The notes beneath the pieces are model-generated. The model had not been told where the DNA came from. It did not search any database and saw only the letters and a list, made by a program, of their open reading frames with translations. Both the position numbers and the translations under genes were made by a program. 64,000 bases of DNA. Source: Paenibacillus_G elgii_A (GTDB taxonomy: Bacteria; Bacillota; Bacilli; Paenibacillales; NBRC-103111). This document shows positions 39,685 to 49,140 of the stretch, in pieces. The DNA lies in NCBI GenBank assembly GCA_042219835.1, contig JBHJMN010000008.1, positions 1 to 64,000 of the forward strand. The letters run 5' to 3'. Position 1 is the stretch's first letter, and every line of letters begins with the position of its first letter.

Positions 39685-41263
39685 TATCAAGCACCCGATA
39701 TTGCAGCGCCTCGGCCACATGAGCTGCCTGGATCTCAGATTGCCCTTCCAGATCGGCAATCGTGCGCGCGATTTTCAGAATCCGGTCATGCGCGCGCACG
39801 CTCAAACCGAGCGCCACAAACGACCGCTCCAGCAGCTGCGAGGAGGGCAGGTCCAGTTTCACATGCTCCCGCAGTTTTTTGCCGTTAAGCTCACTGTTAA
39901 ACATGATGCCCGCCTCAGCATATCGGCGCTTTTGGATTTCGTGCGCCCGCTCCACGGCGGCGCGCATTTCGGCAGACGACAATGGCTGCTGCGACCCGCG
40001 TAAGTACTTATACTCGATTCTCGGCACTTCGACATGCAGATCGATCCGATCCAGGAGCGGCCCGGAAATTTTCGCGCGATAACGCGATATTTTAAGCGGA
40101 CTGCATACGCAGCCTTGTTGATCGCTCGCCGCCCCCCAATACCCGCAAGGGCACGGATTCATCGAGGAGGCAAGCAGAAAGTGCGCTGGAAAGCGATAAA
40201 CCGCCCGCGCGCGGCCGATGGTCACGAACCGGTCCTCCATCGGCTGGCGCAGCACTTCCAGGGCGACCCGTGAAAACTCCGGAAGCTCGTCCAGAAAAAG
40301 TACGCCGCGATGCGCCAAGCTTACTTCTCCGGGCTTGGGAATGCCCCCGCCTCCCACAAGGCCTCCAGCGGAAATCGTATGGTGGGGCATCCGAAACGGC
40401 CGCTCGCGGATAAGCTGCCGCCGGTCGGCGAATTTTCCCGAAGCGCTGTAAATTTTCGTGACGTCCAGCGACTCCGAATCGCTCATGGGCGGCAAAATGG
40501 TAGGAAGTCTTTTGGCCAGCATCGTTTTGCCGGTCCCCGGAGGACCGATAAGGATGAAGTTGTGCATACCGGCCGCGCTGATCATAAGCGCCCTCTTGAC
40601 ATGGAGCTGACCGTTGACGTCCGCATAATCCTCCTCCGCTTTTCTCGTTTCCCGAGCCGCAGCCGTTTTGGGACGGGACGATACCCCGCTACCTGCTAAA
40701 GATTCCATCGGCCCGGCTTTCAATTCCCCGGCTCCGCCGTCAACAGCCGCTTCCGCATTCCCCTCGGAACGCCGAAACTGATCCAAATGCCGAACGCAGC
40801 GAATGTCGCATCCCCCGATCCAAGCGGCTTCCTCCGCATTTTCCGTCGGGACGATCACACGCGCTATTCCATGCTCCCGGGCTGTTGCGATCATCGATAA
40901 GACGCCGGGGACCGACCGGACGGAACCGTCCAGCGCAAGCTCCCCGATAATCAACGTATCATTTAGTGCTTCGTCCGGCAGCTGTCCGCTGGTCTTGAGA
41001 ATGCCGAGGGCGATGGCCAAGTCGAAGGCAGAGCCTTCTTTGCGCAAATCCGCCGGCGCCAGATTCACCGTGATCCGCTGCAAAGGAAACGTAAAACCGC
41101 AATTTTTGATCGCAGCCCGGACACGCTCCATCGATTCTTTGATAGCCACGTCGGGGAGCCCTACAATCATCATTTGCGGCAAACCGTTGCTCAGATCCAC
41201 CTCGACTTCGACCAGCTTTCCGTCCAAGCCATGCAGACAAGCGCTTACCACTTTTCCGTACAT
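39677..41263 (-). CDS. comM: YifB/ComM family Mg-chelatase-like AAA ATPase
   Basis: In naturally competent bacteria ComM is a helicase that promotes branch migration during transformation. The 528-residue protein has the N-terminal ChlI-like domain (GLPDVAIKESMERVRAAIKN and NLAPADLRKEGSAFDLAIALGIL), Walker A GPPGTGKTMLAKRL, the LVGGGGIPKPGEVSLAHRGVLFLDELPEF Walker B segment, a Cys cluster (NPCPCGYWG...GCVCS) and the C-terminal Mg_chelatase_C domain. ATG 41263 has GAAAGGTG upstream; the frame continues to 41275. dprA, also a transformation gene, lies 3 kb away. Confidence 0.9.
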   Translation of the reverse strand: MYGKVVSACLHGLDGKLVEVEVDLSNGLPQMMIVGLPDVAIKESMERVRAAIKNCGFTFPLQRITVNLAPADLRKEGSAFDLAIALGILKTSGQLPDEALNDTLIIGELALDGSVRSVPGVLSMIATAREHGIARVIVPTENAEEAAWIGGCDIRCVRHLDQFRRSEGNAEAAVDGGAGELKAGPMESLAGSGVSSRPKTAAARETRKAEEDYADVNGQLHVKRALMISAAGMHNFILIGPPGTGKTMLAKRLPTILPPMSDSESLDVTKIYSASGKFADRRQLIRERPFRMPHHTISAGGLVGGGGIPKPGEVSLAHRGVLFLDELPEFSRVALEVLRQPMEDRFVTIGRARAVYRFPAHFLLASSMNPCPCGYWGAASDQQGCVCSPLKISRYRAKISGPLLDRIDLHVEVPRIEYKYLRGSQQPLSSAEMRAAVERAHEIQKRRYAEAGIMFNSELNGKKLREHVKLDLPSSQLLERSFVALGLSVRAHDRILKIARTIADLEGQSEIQAAHVAEALQYRVLDKK

Positions 41264-41447
41264 AACTAAACACACCTTTCCCGCGTCGATTCATGGCGAA
41301 AGGTGCTTCCTTATCTGCCGTATTCTATTCACTTCCCTGTTATTGTAATATGTCCCCTCGGCCAGCGCAACCTGACCGCACCGTTCCGGGGCGTTTCCGG
41401 ATAAAAAATCAACAATTGGCAAAAATACTCGATGAGGTGATCATGAG

Positions 41448-41708
41448 ATGCAGGAAAAACCTTATTTTTGCCCGAACTGTCGTTCCAACCGTGTCAAATT
41501 CAGTGTAATCTCAAGCTTCTCCCAGCCTTTTTTCAAGGACGCGATTTCCGGAACTGTCCAAGAGGTAGCCGAGCCGCAGCGCATCGACGATACCGAGCCG
41601 ACCATTCAATGCATGGTGTGCAGCTTTACCGGAAACGAGATGCGTTTCGTCAAGCAAGCGGAGCGGGAGCCTCGGGCGGGGACGTCGACTAATCCGGCTT
41701 ACTATTAA
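41448..41708 (+). CDS. small zinc-ribbon hypothetical protein
   Basis: An 86-residue protein with two cysteine pairs, YFCPNCRSN (near residue 8) and QCMVCSFTG (near residue 55), spaced like a zinc ribbon. The region between is not Cys-rich and the C-terminus (QAEREPRAGTSTNPAYY) is probably disordered. Function unknown; it may bind nucleic acid or protein. The ATG at 41448 follows GATGAGGTGATC. It has its own terminator (41723) and is divergent from comM. Confidence 0.7.
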   Translation: MQEKPYFCPNCRSNRVKFSVISSFSQPFFKDAISGTVQEVAEPQRIDDTEPTIQCMVCSFTGNEMRFVKQAEREPRAGTSTNPAYY

Positions 41709-41722
41709 AAGGAACTGCGCGG

Positions 41723-41766
41723 CGCATCTATTTCGGTATGCAGAGTATCGGGTAGATGCGTTTTTT
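41723..41766 (+). terminator. rho-independent terminator after the zinc-ribbon gene
   Basis: CGCATCTA (41723-41730) pairs with TAGATGCG (41753-41760), followed by TTTTTT. Confidence 0.85.
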
Positions 41767-41880
41767 CCATGTTTTGCAGCTGCGCATGGTTAATTTTCCA
41801 AATAACTATTCTTTTCGACGCTTATAAAAAAGATGTATCAAATATTTAACACGAAATATAAGGAAACCGCTCGAAAAAAG

Positions 41881-41889
41881 TGGTACAAT
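41881..41889 (+). promoter_or_regulatory. probable extended -10 promoter of sucCD
   Basis: TGG-TACAAT (41881-41889) fits an extended -10 (TGn-TATAAT-like). No good -35 lies 17 bases upstream (AGGAAA at 41861-41866). It would give a leader of about 120 bases before sucC. Confidence 0.5.
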
Positions 41890-42018
41890 GATAAAGGTTT
41901 GCCGTTTAGGACATGCTAATGTTTGGCAACCGGACTTTATTAGCGAGTGGACTCGTCCCGAAGTTGGGAAGGGTCGATTCCATATAGTAAGTCATTACTG
42001 ATAGGAGGATTTTGCTAA

Positions 42019-43179
42019 ATGAATATCCATGAGTCTCAAGGCAAAGCAGTGCTGAAACAGTACGGGGTTGCCGTACCGGAAGGAAAAGTGGCTTTCACGG
42101 TAGACGAAGCGGTGGAAGCGGCGAAAGCGCTGGGTACTCCCGTAGTTGTCGTAAAAGCGCAAATTCACGCCGGCGGCCGCGGTAAAGCGGGCGGTGTCAA
42201 AGTTGCCAAGAACCTCGACGAAGTTCGTACATACGCACAGGAAATCTTGGGTAAAGTCCTCGTTACGCATCAAACCGGTCCGGAAGGCAAAGAAGTGAAG
42301 CGCCTCCTGATCGAGCAAGGCTGCGATATTAAGAAAGAATACTACATCGGCCTCGTGGTCGACCGCGCCACGGGCCGCGTCGTCATGATGGCTTCCGAAG
42401 AAGGCGGAACGGAGATCGAAGAAGTAGCCGCCCGCACTCCGGAGAAAATCTTCAAAGAAGTCATCGATCCGGCTGTCGGTATGCAAGCGTTTCAAGCGCG
42501 CAAGCTGGCTTATGCCATCAATATTCCGGGCGAGCTTGTAGGCAAAGCCGTGAAATTCATGACCGCTTTGTATACCGCTTTCGTCGAAAAAGATTGCTCC
42601 ATCGCCGAAATCAACCCGCTCGTCGTTACTGGCGACGGCAACGTTATGGCGCTTGACGCGAAGATGAACTTCGACTCCAACGCGCTGTTCCGTCATAAAG
42701 ACATCCTTGAGCTCCGCGACTTGGACGAAGAGGACGCAAAAGAAATCGAAGCTTCCAAGTTCGACCTGAGCTACATCGCGCTCGACGGCAATATCGGCTG
42801 TATGGTTAATGGCGCAGGTCTGGCCATGGCGACCATGGATATCATCAAATACTATGGCGGTGAACCGGCCAACTTCCTCGATGTAGGGGGCGGCGCTACG
42901 AAAGAGAAAGTAACCGAAGCGTTCAAAATCATCTTGTCCGACGAGAACGTAAAAGGAATTTTCGTTAACATTTTCGGCGGCATTATGAAGTGCGACATTA
43001 TCGCTGAAGGCGTTGTGGCTGCGGCGAAGGAACTGGGTCTGGACCGTCCGCTTGTCGTACGTCTGGAAGGCACGAACGTGGATCTCGGCAAAAAGATTTT
43101 GAACGAATCCGGCTTGAACATCGTAGCAGCCGATTCGATGGCCGACGGCGCGCAAAAAATCGTTGCGCTGGTGAAGTAA
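42019..43179 (+). CDS. sucC: succinate-CoA ligase (ADP-forming) subunit beta
   Basis: SucC with SucD converts succinyl-CoA to succinate and makes ATP in the citric acid cycle. The 386-residue protein has the ATP-grasp start MNIHESQGKAVLKQYGVAVP, the glycine-rich KAQIHAGGRGKAGGVKVAKN, DAKMNFDSNALFRH, and the CoA-proximal GLAMATMDIIKYYGGEPANFLDVGGGA. TAGGAGGA is 8 bases before the ATG. sucD follows 61 bases downstream. Confidence 0.97.
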   Translation: MNIHESQGKAVLKQYGVAVPEGKVAFTVDEAVEAAKALGTPVVVVKAQIHAGGRGKAGGVKVAKNLDEVRTYAQEILGKVLVTHQTGPEGKEVKRLLIEQGCDIKKEYYIGLVVDRATGRVVMMASEEGGTEIEEVAARTPEKIFKEVIDPAVGMQAFQARKLAYAINIPGELVGKAVKFMTALYTAFVEKDCSIAEINPLVVTGDGNVMALDAKMNFDSNALFRHKDILELRDLDEEDAKEIEASKFDLSYIALDGNIGCMVNGAGLAMATMDIIKYYGGEPANFLDVGGGATKEKVTEAFKIILSDENVKGIFVNIFGGIMKCDIIAEGVVAAAKELGLDRPLVVRLEGTNVDLGKKILNESGLNIVAADSMADGAQKIVALVK

Positions 43180-43240
43180 TATCTCTTTCCGAAGCAGCAC
43201 CTTTCTTCTTCCATACTATTAGAGGATGTGAATTTTAACC

Positions 43241-44173
43241 ATGTCTATTTTGGTTGATAAAAATACGAAGGTCATCACTCAGAACATGACAGGCAAGACA
43301 GGCATGTTCCATACGCTGGGCGGCCTGGAGTACGGCACGCAAATGGTGGCCGGCGCGGTTCCGGGCAAAGGCGGCACGAATGTTGATTTCACGCTGGAAA
43401 ACGGCACAACGGTAACTCTTCCGGTATACAACACCGTACTGGAAGCGAAAAATGCAACCGGCGCGACCGCTTCGGTGATCTACGTTCCGCCGGCTTTCGC
43501 TGCGGATTCGATCATGGAAGCCGTTGACGCGGAGCTCGATCTCGTCATCTGCATCACCGAAGGTATTCCGGTGCTGGATATGGTCAAGGTCAGCCGTTAC
43601 ATGGAAGGCAAAAAGACCCGTTTGATCGGGCCGAACTGCCCAGGCGTCATCACTCCGGGCGAGTGCAAAATCGGAATCATGCCGGGCTACATCCATACGC
43701 CGGGCCATGTCGGCGTCGTATCCCGAAGCGGAACGTTGACTTACGAAGCGGTACATCAGCTGACGACTCGCGGCATCGGTCAATCGTCTGCCGTAGGAAT
43801 CGGCGGCGACCCGGTAAAAGGCTCCGAGTTCATCGATATCCTGAAGCTGTTCAACGAAGATCCGGATACTTATGCCGTCATCATGATCGGTGAAATCGGC
43901 GGTTCCGCAGAAGAAGAAGCAGCAGAGTGGATCGCAGCGAACATGAAGAAGCCGGTTGTCGGCTTCATCGGCGGTCAAACGGCGCCTCCAGGAAAACGGA
44001 TGGGCCACGCGGGCGCCATCATTTCCGGCGGCAAAGGAACGGCAGCGGAGAAAGTCGCAACGATGGAACGCTGCGGCATCAAAGTAGCGCCGACACCTTC
44101 CGAAATGGGCTCCACTCTGGTGAGCGTATTGGAAGAAAAAGGCCTGCTCGAAAAGTGCATCACCAAGAAGTAA
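43241..44173 (+). CDS. sucD: succinate-CoA ligase (ADP-forming) subunit alpha
   Basis: SucD binds CoA in its Rossmann domain and carries the phosphohistidine intermediate. The 310-residue protein has MSILVDKNTKVITQNMTGKTG, GLEYGTQMVAGAVPGKGG, GPNCPGVITPGECKIGIMPG, SRSGTLTYEAVHQLT and the active-site His in KRMGHAGAIISGGKGTA. It forms an operon with sucC and is closed by a long terminator. Confidence 0.97.
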   Translation: MSILVDKNTKVITQNMTGKTGMFHTLGGLEYGTQMVAGAVPGKGGTNVDFTLENGTTVTLPVYNTVLEAKNATGATASVIYVPPAFAADSIMEAVDAELDLVICITEGIPVLDMVKVSRYMEGKKTRLIGPNCPGVITPGECKIGIMPGYIHTPGHVGVVSRSGTLTYEAVHQLTTRGIGQSSAVGIGGDPVKGSEFIDILKLFNEDPDTYAVIMIGEIGGSAEEEAAEWIAANMKKPVVGFIGGQTAPPGKRMGHAGAIISGGKGTAAEKVATMERCGIKVAPTPSEMGSTLVSVLEEKGLLEKCITKK

Positions 44174-44206
44174 GCAGTATTTCGCATCAATGACGAGATG
44201 GCAAGC

Positions 44207-44248
44207 AGCCTCTCAAATCCGTATGGATACGGGTTTGAGAGGCTTTTT
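44207..44248 (+). terminator. strong rho-independent terminator of sucCD
   Basis: AGCCTCTCAAATCCGTAT (44207-44224) pairs almost perfectly with ATACGGGTTTGAGAGGCT (44227-44244), then TTTTTTG. It is one of the longest stems in the window, about 18 pairs including G-T. Confidence 0.92.
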
Positions 44249-44313
44249 TGTTTTTTGGCTATACCTTACAAAGGAAGAAAGTTGTTTCTGACTAAAGGAG
44301 TGAGCTATACTAT

Positions 44314-45417
44314 ATGGACAACCGAAGCATACTATTTGCCTTGCATCATATGGAAGGTGTCGGTTCCAGAACGATTGGCCGGCTGATGCGGCATTTTCCG
44401 CAGTTATGCGATATCCTTTCGCTCAGCCACGCCGATTGGCTCGAATTTGGCCTAACCCCGGTCCGGGCCGAGCAAATGATAAGAGGACTCGGCAAGTTAA
44501 CCGAAGCCTGGCTGGACGCCAAGCGATCCCGTTATGAGGAGTTGCATATCGAATGGGTGGTCCTTGGGGATGAGCGTTATCCGGCGATGCTTTTGGAGAC
44601 GGCCGACCCGCCTTGGATTTTGTATTATCGGGGACAACTGGATATCGTAAACCGTCCGTGCATTGCCATAGTCGGCACGCGCACTCCGACCGCTTACGGA
44701 AAAATGACGGCCGAGCGTCTGGCCGAATCGTTATCTACAGCAGGCGTATGCGTGGTAAGCGGGCTCGCCCGAGGGATTGACAGCGCGGCCCACGAAGGAG
44801 CTTTACGCAGCCAAGGGAGCACCGTAGCCGTGCTGGGCTGCAGTATCGAGACGGTGTACCCGCCTGAAAACAAAACTTTATACCGTAAAATTTCCGAAAG
44901 CGGACTGCTTCTTTCCGAATACCCGCTCGGCACAAGGCCGCATCCCGGCTTGTTTCCGCAGCGCAACCGCATTATTGCCGGACTGAGCCTCGGAGTTGTC
45001 GTGGTTGAAGCGGCGGTGAAAAGCGGCTCCCTCATCACGGTCGACCAGGCGCTGGAAGCTTCGCGCGACGTGTTTGCCGTCCCCGGCCCCATCTCTTCTC
45101 CCAAGAGCGAAGGCACGTTATCCCTGTTGAAGCAGGGCGCTAAACTGGTAACCGGAGCGGCAGACATCTTGGAGGAATACGCAGGCCGGATATCCTTGGA
45201 TCAAAAGGCATACATTATGAATACAACGGAAGCAAAGCCTGTCTTGACTGAAGATGAGCAAAAAATTGTCGACATGCTTCAGATCCGCCCGCTTACGATC
45301 GACGAGCTGCTTTTGCAAAGCCAATTTACCTTTGGACATTTGCATTCAGTTCTGATAAATTTACTAATGACGCGCAGGATCGTCGAACTACCGGGTTCGG
45401 TGTACGCCGTACCTTGA
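44314..45417 (+). CDS. dprA: DNA processing protein DprA
   Basis: DprA protects incoming single-stranded DNA and loads RecA during natural transformation. The 367-residue protein has an N-terminal helical domain (LHHMEGVGSRTIGRLM), the Rossmann-like core with AIVGTRTPTAYGK, SGLARGIDSAAHEGAL, AVLGCSIETVYPPENK, SEYPLGTRPHPGLFPQRNRIIAGLS, and a C-terminal winged helix (DMLQIRPLTIDELLLQSQF). Start ATG 44314. It lies 40 bases before topA, as in B. subtilis. Confidence 0.95.
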   Translation: MDNRSILFALHHMEGVGSRTIGRLMRHFPQLCDILSLSHADWLEFGLTPVRAEQMIRGLGKLTEAWLDAKRSRYEELHIEWVVLGDERYPAMLLETADPPWILYYRGQLDIVNRPCIAIVGTRTPTAYGKMTAERLAESLSTAGVCVVSGLARGIDSAAHEGALRSQGSTVAVLGCSIETVYPPENKTLYRKISESGLLLSEYPLGTRPHPGLFPQRNRIIAGLSLGVVVVEAAVKSGSLITVDQALEASRDVFAVPGPISSPKSEGTLSLLKQGAKLVTGAADILEEYAGRISLDQKAYIMNTTEAKPVLTEDEQKIVDMLQIRPLTIDELLLQSQFTFGHLHSVLINLLMTRRIVELPGSVYAVP

Positions 45418-45457
45418 TGGTCATACATATTTCCATTGTCGAAGGGGGCAAGACCCT

Positions 45458-47560
45458 ATGGCCGATTCGTTAGTCATTGTGGAGTCACCCGCAAAAGCCA
45501 AAACGATCAGCAAATATTTAGGAAGCAAATATATTGTAAAAGCATCGATGGGGCATATTCGGGATTTGCCGAAGAGCCAGATCGGAGTCGAGGTCAAGAA
45601 AAACTTTGAACCGAAATATATTACGATCCGGGGCAAAGGCTCCGTACTTAAAGAGCTTAAAGACGCAAGCAAGCGCGTGAAAAAAGTATACCTCGCAGCG
45701 GACCCTGATCGTGAAGGCGAGGCGATTGCCTGGCATCTGGCTCATTATCTTGAGCTTTCCGATCAGGAGGCATGCCGTGTCGTGTTCAACGAGATCACGA
45801 AGCAGGCGGTTAAGGATGCTTTCAAGACACCCCGCAAAATTAATCAGGATCTGGTGAACGCGCAGCAGGCCCGGCGCATCTTGGACCGGCTGGTAGGCTA
45901 CAAAATCAGCCCGCTGCTTTGGAAGAAGGTCAAGAAAGGGCTGTCCGCCGGCCGGGTGCAATCCGTGGCTGTGAAGCTGATCTATGACCGCGAGAACGAG
46001 ATTAAAGCGTTCGTGCCCGAAGAGTATTGGACCATTACGGCCAAGTTGTCCTCCGGAAAGGCGGATTTTGAAGCGAAGTTTTACTGCTTGGACGGCAAAA
46101 AGAAAGAGTTGAAGAACGAAGCGGAAGTGAACGCCGTCTTGGCCGCGCTTCAGCAGGCCGATTTTATTGTAAGCGAAGTCAAGGAAAAGGAGCGTCTCCG
46201 CAATCCGTCCCCTCCGTTCATTACAAGCTCGCTCCAGCAGGAGGCGGCCCGCAAATTAAACTTTCGCGCAGCCAAGACGATGTCCGTAGCGCAGCAATTA
46301 TATGAAGGAATCGATCTCGGGAGCGAAGGTACGGTCGGCTTGATTACGTATATGCGTACCGATTCGACGCGGATTTCCCCTGTCGCCCAAGAAGAAGCAA
46401 AAGACTATATCGTGCAAAAATTCGGAGAGTCCTTTTATCCCGAAACGCCGCGCGTCTATACGAAGAAAAATTCGAACGCGCAGGACGCGCACGAAGCGAT
46501 TCGTCCGAGCTCGGTACTGCGCGAGCCGGATCAGATCAAGGGGCACTTGAGCCGCGATCAATATCGCCTCTACAAGCTTGTTTGGGAGCGCTTCGTTGCG
46601 AGTCAGATGGCTTCCGCGGTCATGGATACGATGACCGTCGATTTAACGGCCGCCAACACGATTTTCCGGGCCGTCGGTTCGAAGGTGAAGTTCCACGGCT
46701 TTATGAAGGTGTATGTGGAAGGCAATGACGATGCTGCGGTAGATACCGGGGATGACGATAAACTGCTTCCGCCTCTGAAAGAAGGGGACAAGGTAAAAAA
46801 GCAGCAGATCGATCCGAAACAGCATTTTACGCAGCCTCCGCCGCGTTTTACGGAAGCGCGTTTGGTTAAGGCATTGGAAGAAATGGGCATCGGACGTCCG
46901 AGTACGTACGCACCGACCCTCGAAACCATCCAAAAGCGCGGTTATGTGGCTATAGAGGAAAAGAAATTTGTACCGACCGAGCTCGGCGAACTGGTTATTC
47001 AGCTGATGATCGAATTTTTTCCGGAAATTCTGGATGTGGATTTTACCGCTCATATGGAAGAGGGGCTGGACCACATCGAGGAAGGGAAAGAGGATTGGGT
47101 CAACGTGCTGAGCGAATTTTACGAGTCGTTCGAGAAACGGCTTGAAGTGGCCGAGGAAGAGATGGAGAAGGTCGAGATTCAGGACGAGGTTTCCGATGAG
47201 ATTTGCGAGAAATGCGGCCGTCATTTCGTCTACAAGATGGGACGCTTCGGCAAGTTTTTGGCCTGCTCCGGCTTCCCGGATTGCCGCAATACGAAGCCGA
47301 TCGTCAAAAATACAGGCGTTACCTGTCCGAATTGCCACGAAGGGAAAATCATCGAACGCCGCAGCAAAAAAGGACGCATCTTCTATGGATGCGACCGTTA
47401 TCCGGAGTGCGATTTTGTCTCGTGGGATAAACCGGTAGGACACCCGTGTCCGAAATGCGGCGCGATGCTCGTCGAAAAACGTAATAAATCAGGAACGTTC
47501 GTCCAATGCGTATCCTGCGACTTTAGAGAAGAAGCGAAAGAAGAGCAAGATCAGGACTAA
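45458..47560 (+). CDS. topA: DNA topoisomerase I
   Basis: This type IA topoisomerase relaxes negative supercoils. The 700-residue protein has the Toprim domain (LVIVESPAKAKTI and ADPDREGEAIAWHL), the active-site tyrosine Y298 in GLITYMRTDSTR, and three C-terminal zinc ribbons: CEKCG...ACSGFPDC, CPNCHEG...GCDRYPEC and CPKCGA...QCVSCDF. GGGGGC and AAGGGGG precede the ATG. trmFO begins 34 bases after the stop, the usual topA-trmFO pair. Confidence 0.97.
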   Translation: MADSLVIVESPAKAKTISKYLGSKYIVKASMGHIRDLPKSQIGVEVKKNFEPKYITIRGKGSVLKELKDASKRVKKVYLAADPDREGEAIAWHLAHYLELSDQEACRVVFNEITKQAVKDAFKTPRKINQDLVNAQQARRILDRLVGYKISPLLWKKVKKGLSAGRVQSVAVKLIYDRENEIKAFVPEEYWTITAKLSSGKADFEAKFYCLDGKKKELKNEAEVNAVLAALQQADFIVSEVKEKERLRNPSPPFITSSLQQEAARKLNFRAAKTMSVAQQLYEGIDLGSEGTVGLITYMRTDSTRISPVAQEEAKDYIVQKFGESFYPETPRVYTKKNSNAQDAHEAIRPSSVLREPDQIKGHLSRDQYRLYKLVWERFVASQMASAVMDTMTVDLTAANTIFRAVGSKVKFHGFMKVYVEGNDDAAVDTGDDDKLLPPLKEGDKVKKQQIDPKQHFTQPPPRFTEARLVKALEEMGIGRPSTYAPTLETIQKRGYVAIEEKKFVPTELGELVIQLMIEFFPEILDVDFTAHMEEGLDHIEEGKEDWVNVLSEFYESFEKRLEVAEEEMEKVEIQDEVSDEICEKCGRHFVYKMGRFGKFLACSGFPDCRNTKPIVKNTGVTCPNCHEGKIIERRSKKGRIFYGCDRYPECDFVSWDKPVGHPCPKCGAMLVEKRNKSGTFVQCVSCDFREEAKEEQDQD

Positions 47561-47594
47561 CTTGTCATCTGGCTTCATATGGGAGGAACGGAAG

Positions 47595-48923
47595 TTGACT
47601 GTTTTACCGAAAGTGACTGTCATCGGCGCGGGCTTGGCTGGCAGCGAAGCTGCCTGGCAAATCGCAAGTCAAGGCGTGCCGGTGGTTTTATATGAAATGC
47701 GTCCCGTGAAAAAAACGCCTGCGCACATTTCCGATCAATTCGCCGAGCTTGTCTGCAGCAATTCGCTGCGGGCGAACGGATTGACGAATGCGGTGGGCGT
47801 ATTGAAGGAAGAAATGCGCATCCTGAACTCGTTGATATTGCGCGCAGCCGACAAGCATGCCGTTCCGGCTGGCGGGGCGCTTGCCGTCGATCGGGAAGGC
47901 TTCTCGGGCGAGGTGACGTCTTTACTGCGCAACCACCCGCTGATCGAGGTGCGCAACGAGGAGCTGGAGTCGCTTCCCGAAGGAATAGTCGTCGTTGCGA
48001 CAGGACCGCTGACCTCGCCTGCGCTTTCCAAGCATTTGCAGGAGCTGACGGGCGAGGAGTACTTATACTTCTATGACGCGGCAGCGCCGATTGTGGAAAA
48101 AGAATCGATCGACATGAGCAAGGTTTACCTTGCCTCCCGTTATGATAAGGGGGAGGCGGCGTATTTGAACTGCCCGATGACCGAAGAGGAGTTCACGGCG
48201 TTCTATGAAGCCTTGATTTCTGCGGAAACGGCGCCGGTGAAGGAGTTCGAAAAAGAGATTTATTTCGAAGGCTGCATGCCGATTGAAGTGATGGCGAAGC
48301 GCGGCCGGCAAACCGTCTTATTCGGTCCGATGAAACCCGTTGGGCTGATCAATCCACATACGGGTGAATTACCTTATGCGGTCGTTCAGCTGCGTCAGGA
48401 TAATGCGGCGGGCACGCTCTATAATTTAGTAGGCTTTCAGACCCATCTGAAGTGGGGCGAACAGAAGCGGGTACTTTCCCTTATTCCCGGATTGGAAAAC
48501 GCGGAGTTTGTCCGGTACGGCGTCATGCACCGCAATACGTTCATCAATTCGCCCAGGCTGCTGCGCCCTACTTACCAGTTCAAAGACAGGGACAGCCTGT
48601 TCTTTGCCGGACAGATGACCGGTGTGGAAGGATACGTCGAATCGGCCGCTTCGGGCCTCATTGCAGGGATGAACGCGGCGCGCTACGCTAAAGGGGAGGA
48701 GCTGTTCGTACTTCCTCCGGATACCGCGCTCGGCAGCATGGCGCAATACATTACGACGGCGGATTTTAAACATTTTCAGCCGATGAACGCCAATTTTGGG
48801 TTATTTGCGCCACTGGACGAGAAGATCAAAAACAAGAAGCTGAAGTATGAAAAAATTGCCACGCGTGCAATTGAGAAAATTCAGAATTTTTCACGAAACT
48901 CATACAATTCGCCTTGTAAATAA
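47595..48923 (+). CDS. trmFO: methylenetetrahydrofolate-tRNA-(uracil-5-)-methyltransferase TrmFO
   Basis: TrmFO makes m5U54 in the tRNA T-loop using methylene-THF and FADH2. The 442-residue flavoprotein has the FAD motif VTVIGAGLAGSEAAW, YEMRP, the conserved CSNSLRANGL, ATGPLTSPAL and the C-terminal DSLFFAGQMTGVEGYVESAASGLIAGMNAARY. The TTG start at 47595 is chosen because GGGAGGA lies 7 bases upstream. In B. subtilis codV (xerC) follows; here it does not. Confidence 0.95.
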   Translation: MTVLPKVTVIGAGLAGSEAAWQIASQGVPVVLYEMRPVKKTPAHISDQFAELVCSNSLRANGLTNAVGVLKEEMRILNSLILRAADKHAVPAGGALAVDREGFSGEVTSLLRNHPLIEVRNEELESLPEGIVVVATGPLTSPALSKHLQELTGEEYLYFYDAAAPIVEKESIDMSKVYLASRYDKGEAAYLNCPMTEEEFTAFYEALISAETAPVKEFEKEIYFEGCMPIEVMAKRGRQTVLFGPMKPVGLINPHTGELPYAVVQLRQDNAAGTLYNLVGFQTHLKWGEQKRVLSLIPGLENAEFVRYGVMHRNTFINSPRLLRPTYQFKDRDSLFFAGQMTGVEGYVESAASGLIAGMNAARYAKGEELFVLPPDTALGSMAQYITTADFKHFQPMNANFGLFAPLDEKIKNKKLKYEKIATRAIEKIQNFSRNSYNSPCK

Positions 48924-48987
48924 AACATGTACTATGTTACGATAGATCACGAATCTAATCTCGCTCCGTCAGCGCGGAGCCTTCGCC

Positions 48988-49016
48988 AAACTAAGCTTGA
49001 AACAGCTTAGTTTTCG
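48988..49016 (+). terminator. rho-independent terminator after trmFO
   Basis: AAACTAAGCT (48988-48997) pairs with AGCTTAGTTT (49004-49013), followed by TCGTCTT. The T-run is weak. The remaining gap to hslV holds no xerC-like sequence. Confidence 0.68.
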
Positions 49017-49140
49017 TCTTGTAGACAACTATTTTATGCAGCATCAACGAAGTTCCGGAAGCCCGCAGCGAGTTGCTATTGTGGGCGGAAAAGCGCTTAA
49101 TCCGAAGCTTTCCAGACATTAGAGGAGGAATATCGGGCCC

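Larger units (their letters stand above)
41709..42018 (+). other. intergenic stretch: terminator, sucC promoter and leader
   Basis: The gap holds a terminator at 41723, an AT-rich stretch and a likely extended -10 promoter at 41881-41889. A leader of about 120 bases to sucC follows, with short hairpins such as CGAGT-gg-ACTCG. No gene is seen. Confidence 0.6.

Noticed and set aside
41995..43200. 401-codon minus-strand frame opposite sucC
   Set aside because: It mirrors a highly conserved gene almost exactly; no family, start site or promoter supports it.
48924..49140. Remnant of xerC/codV
   Set aside because: The only sizeable frame (about 28 residues from an ATG near 49036) shows no recombinase motif such as HxLRH, so no remnant can be claimed.
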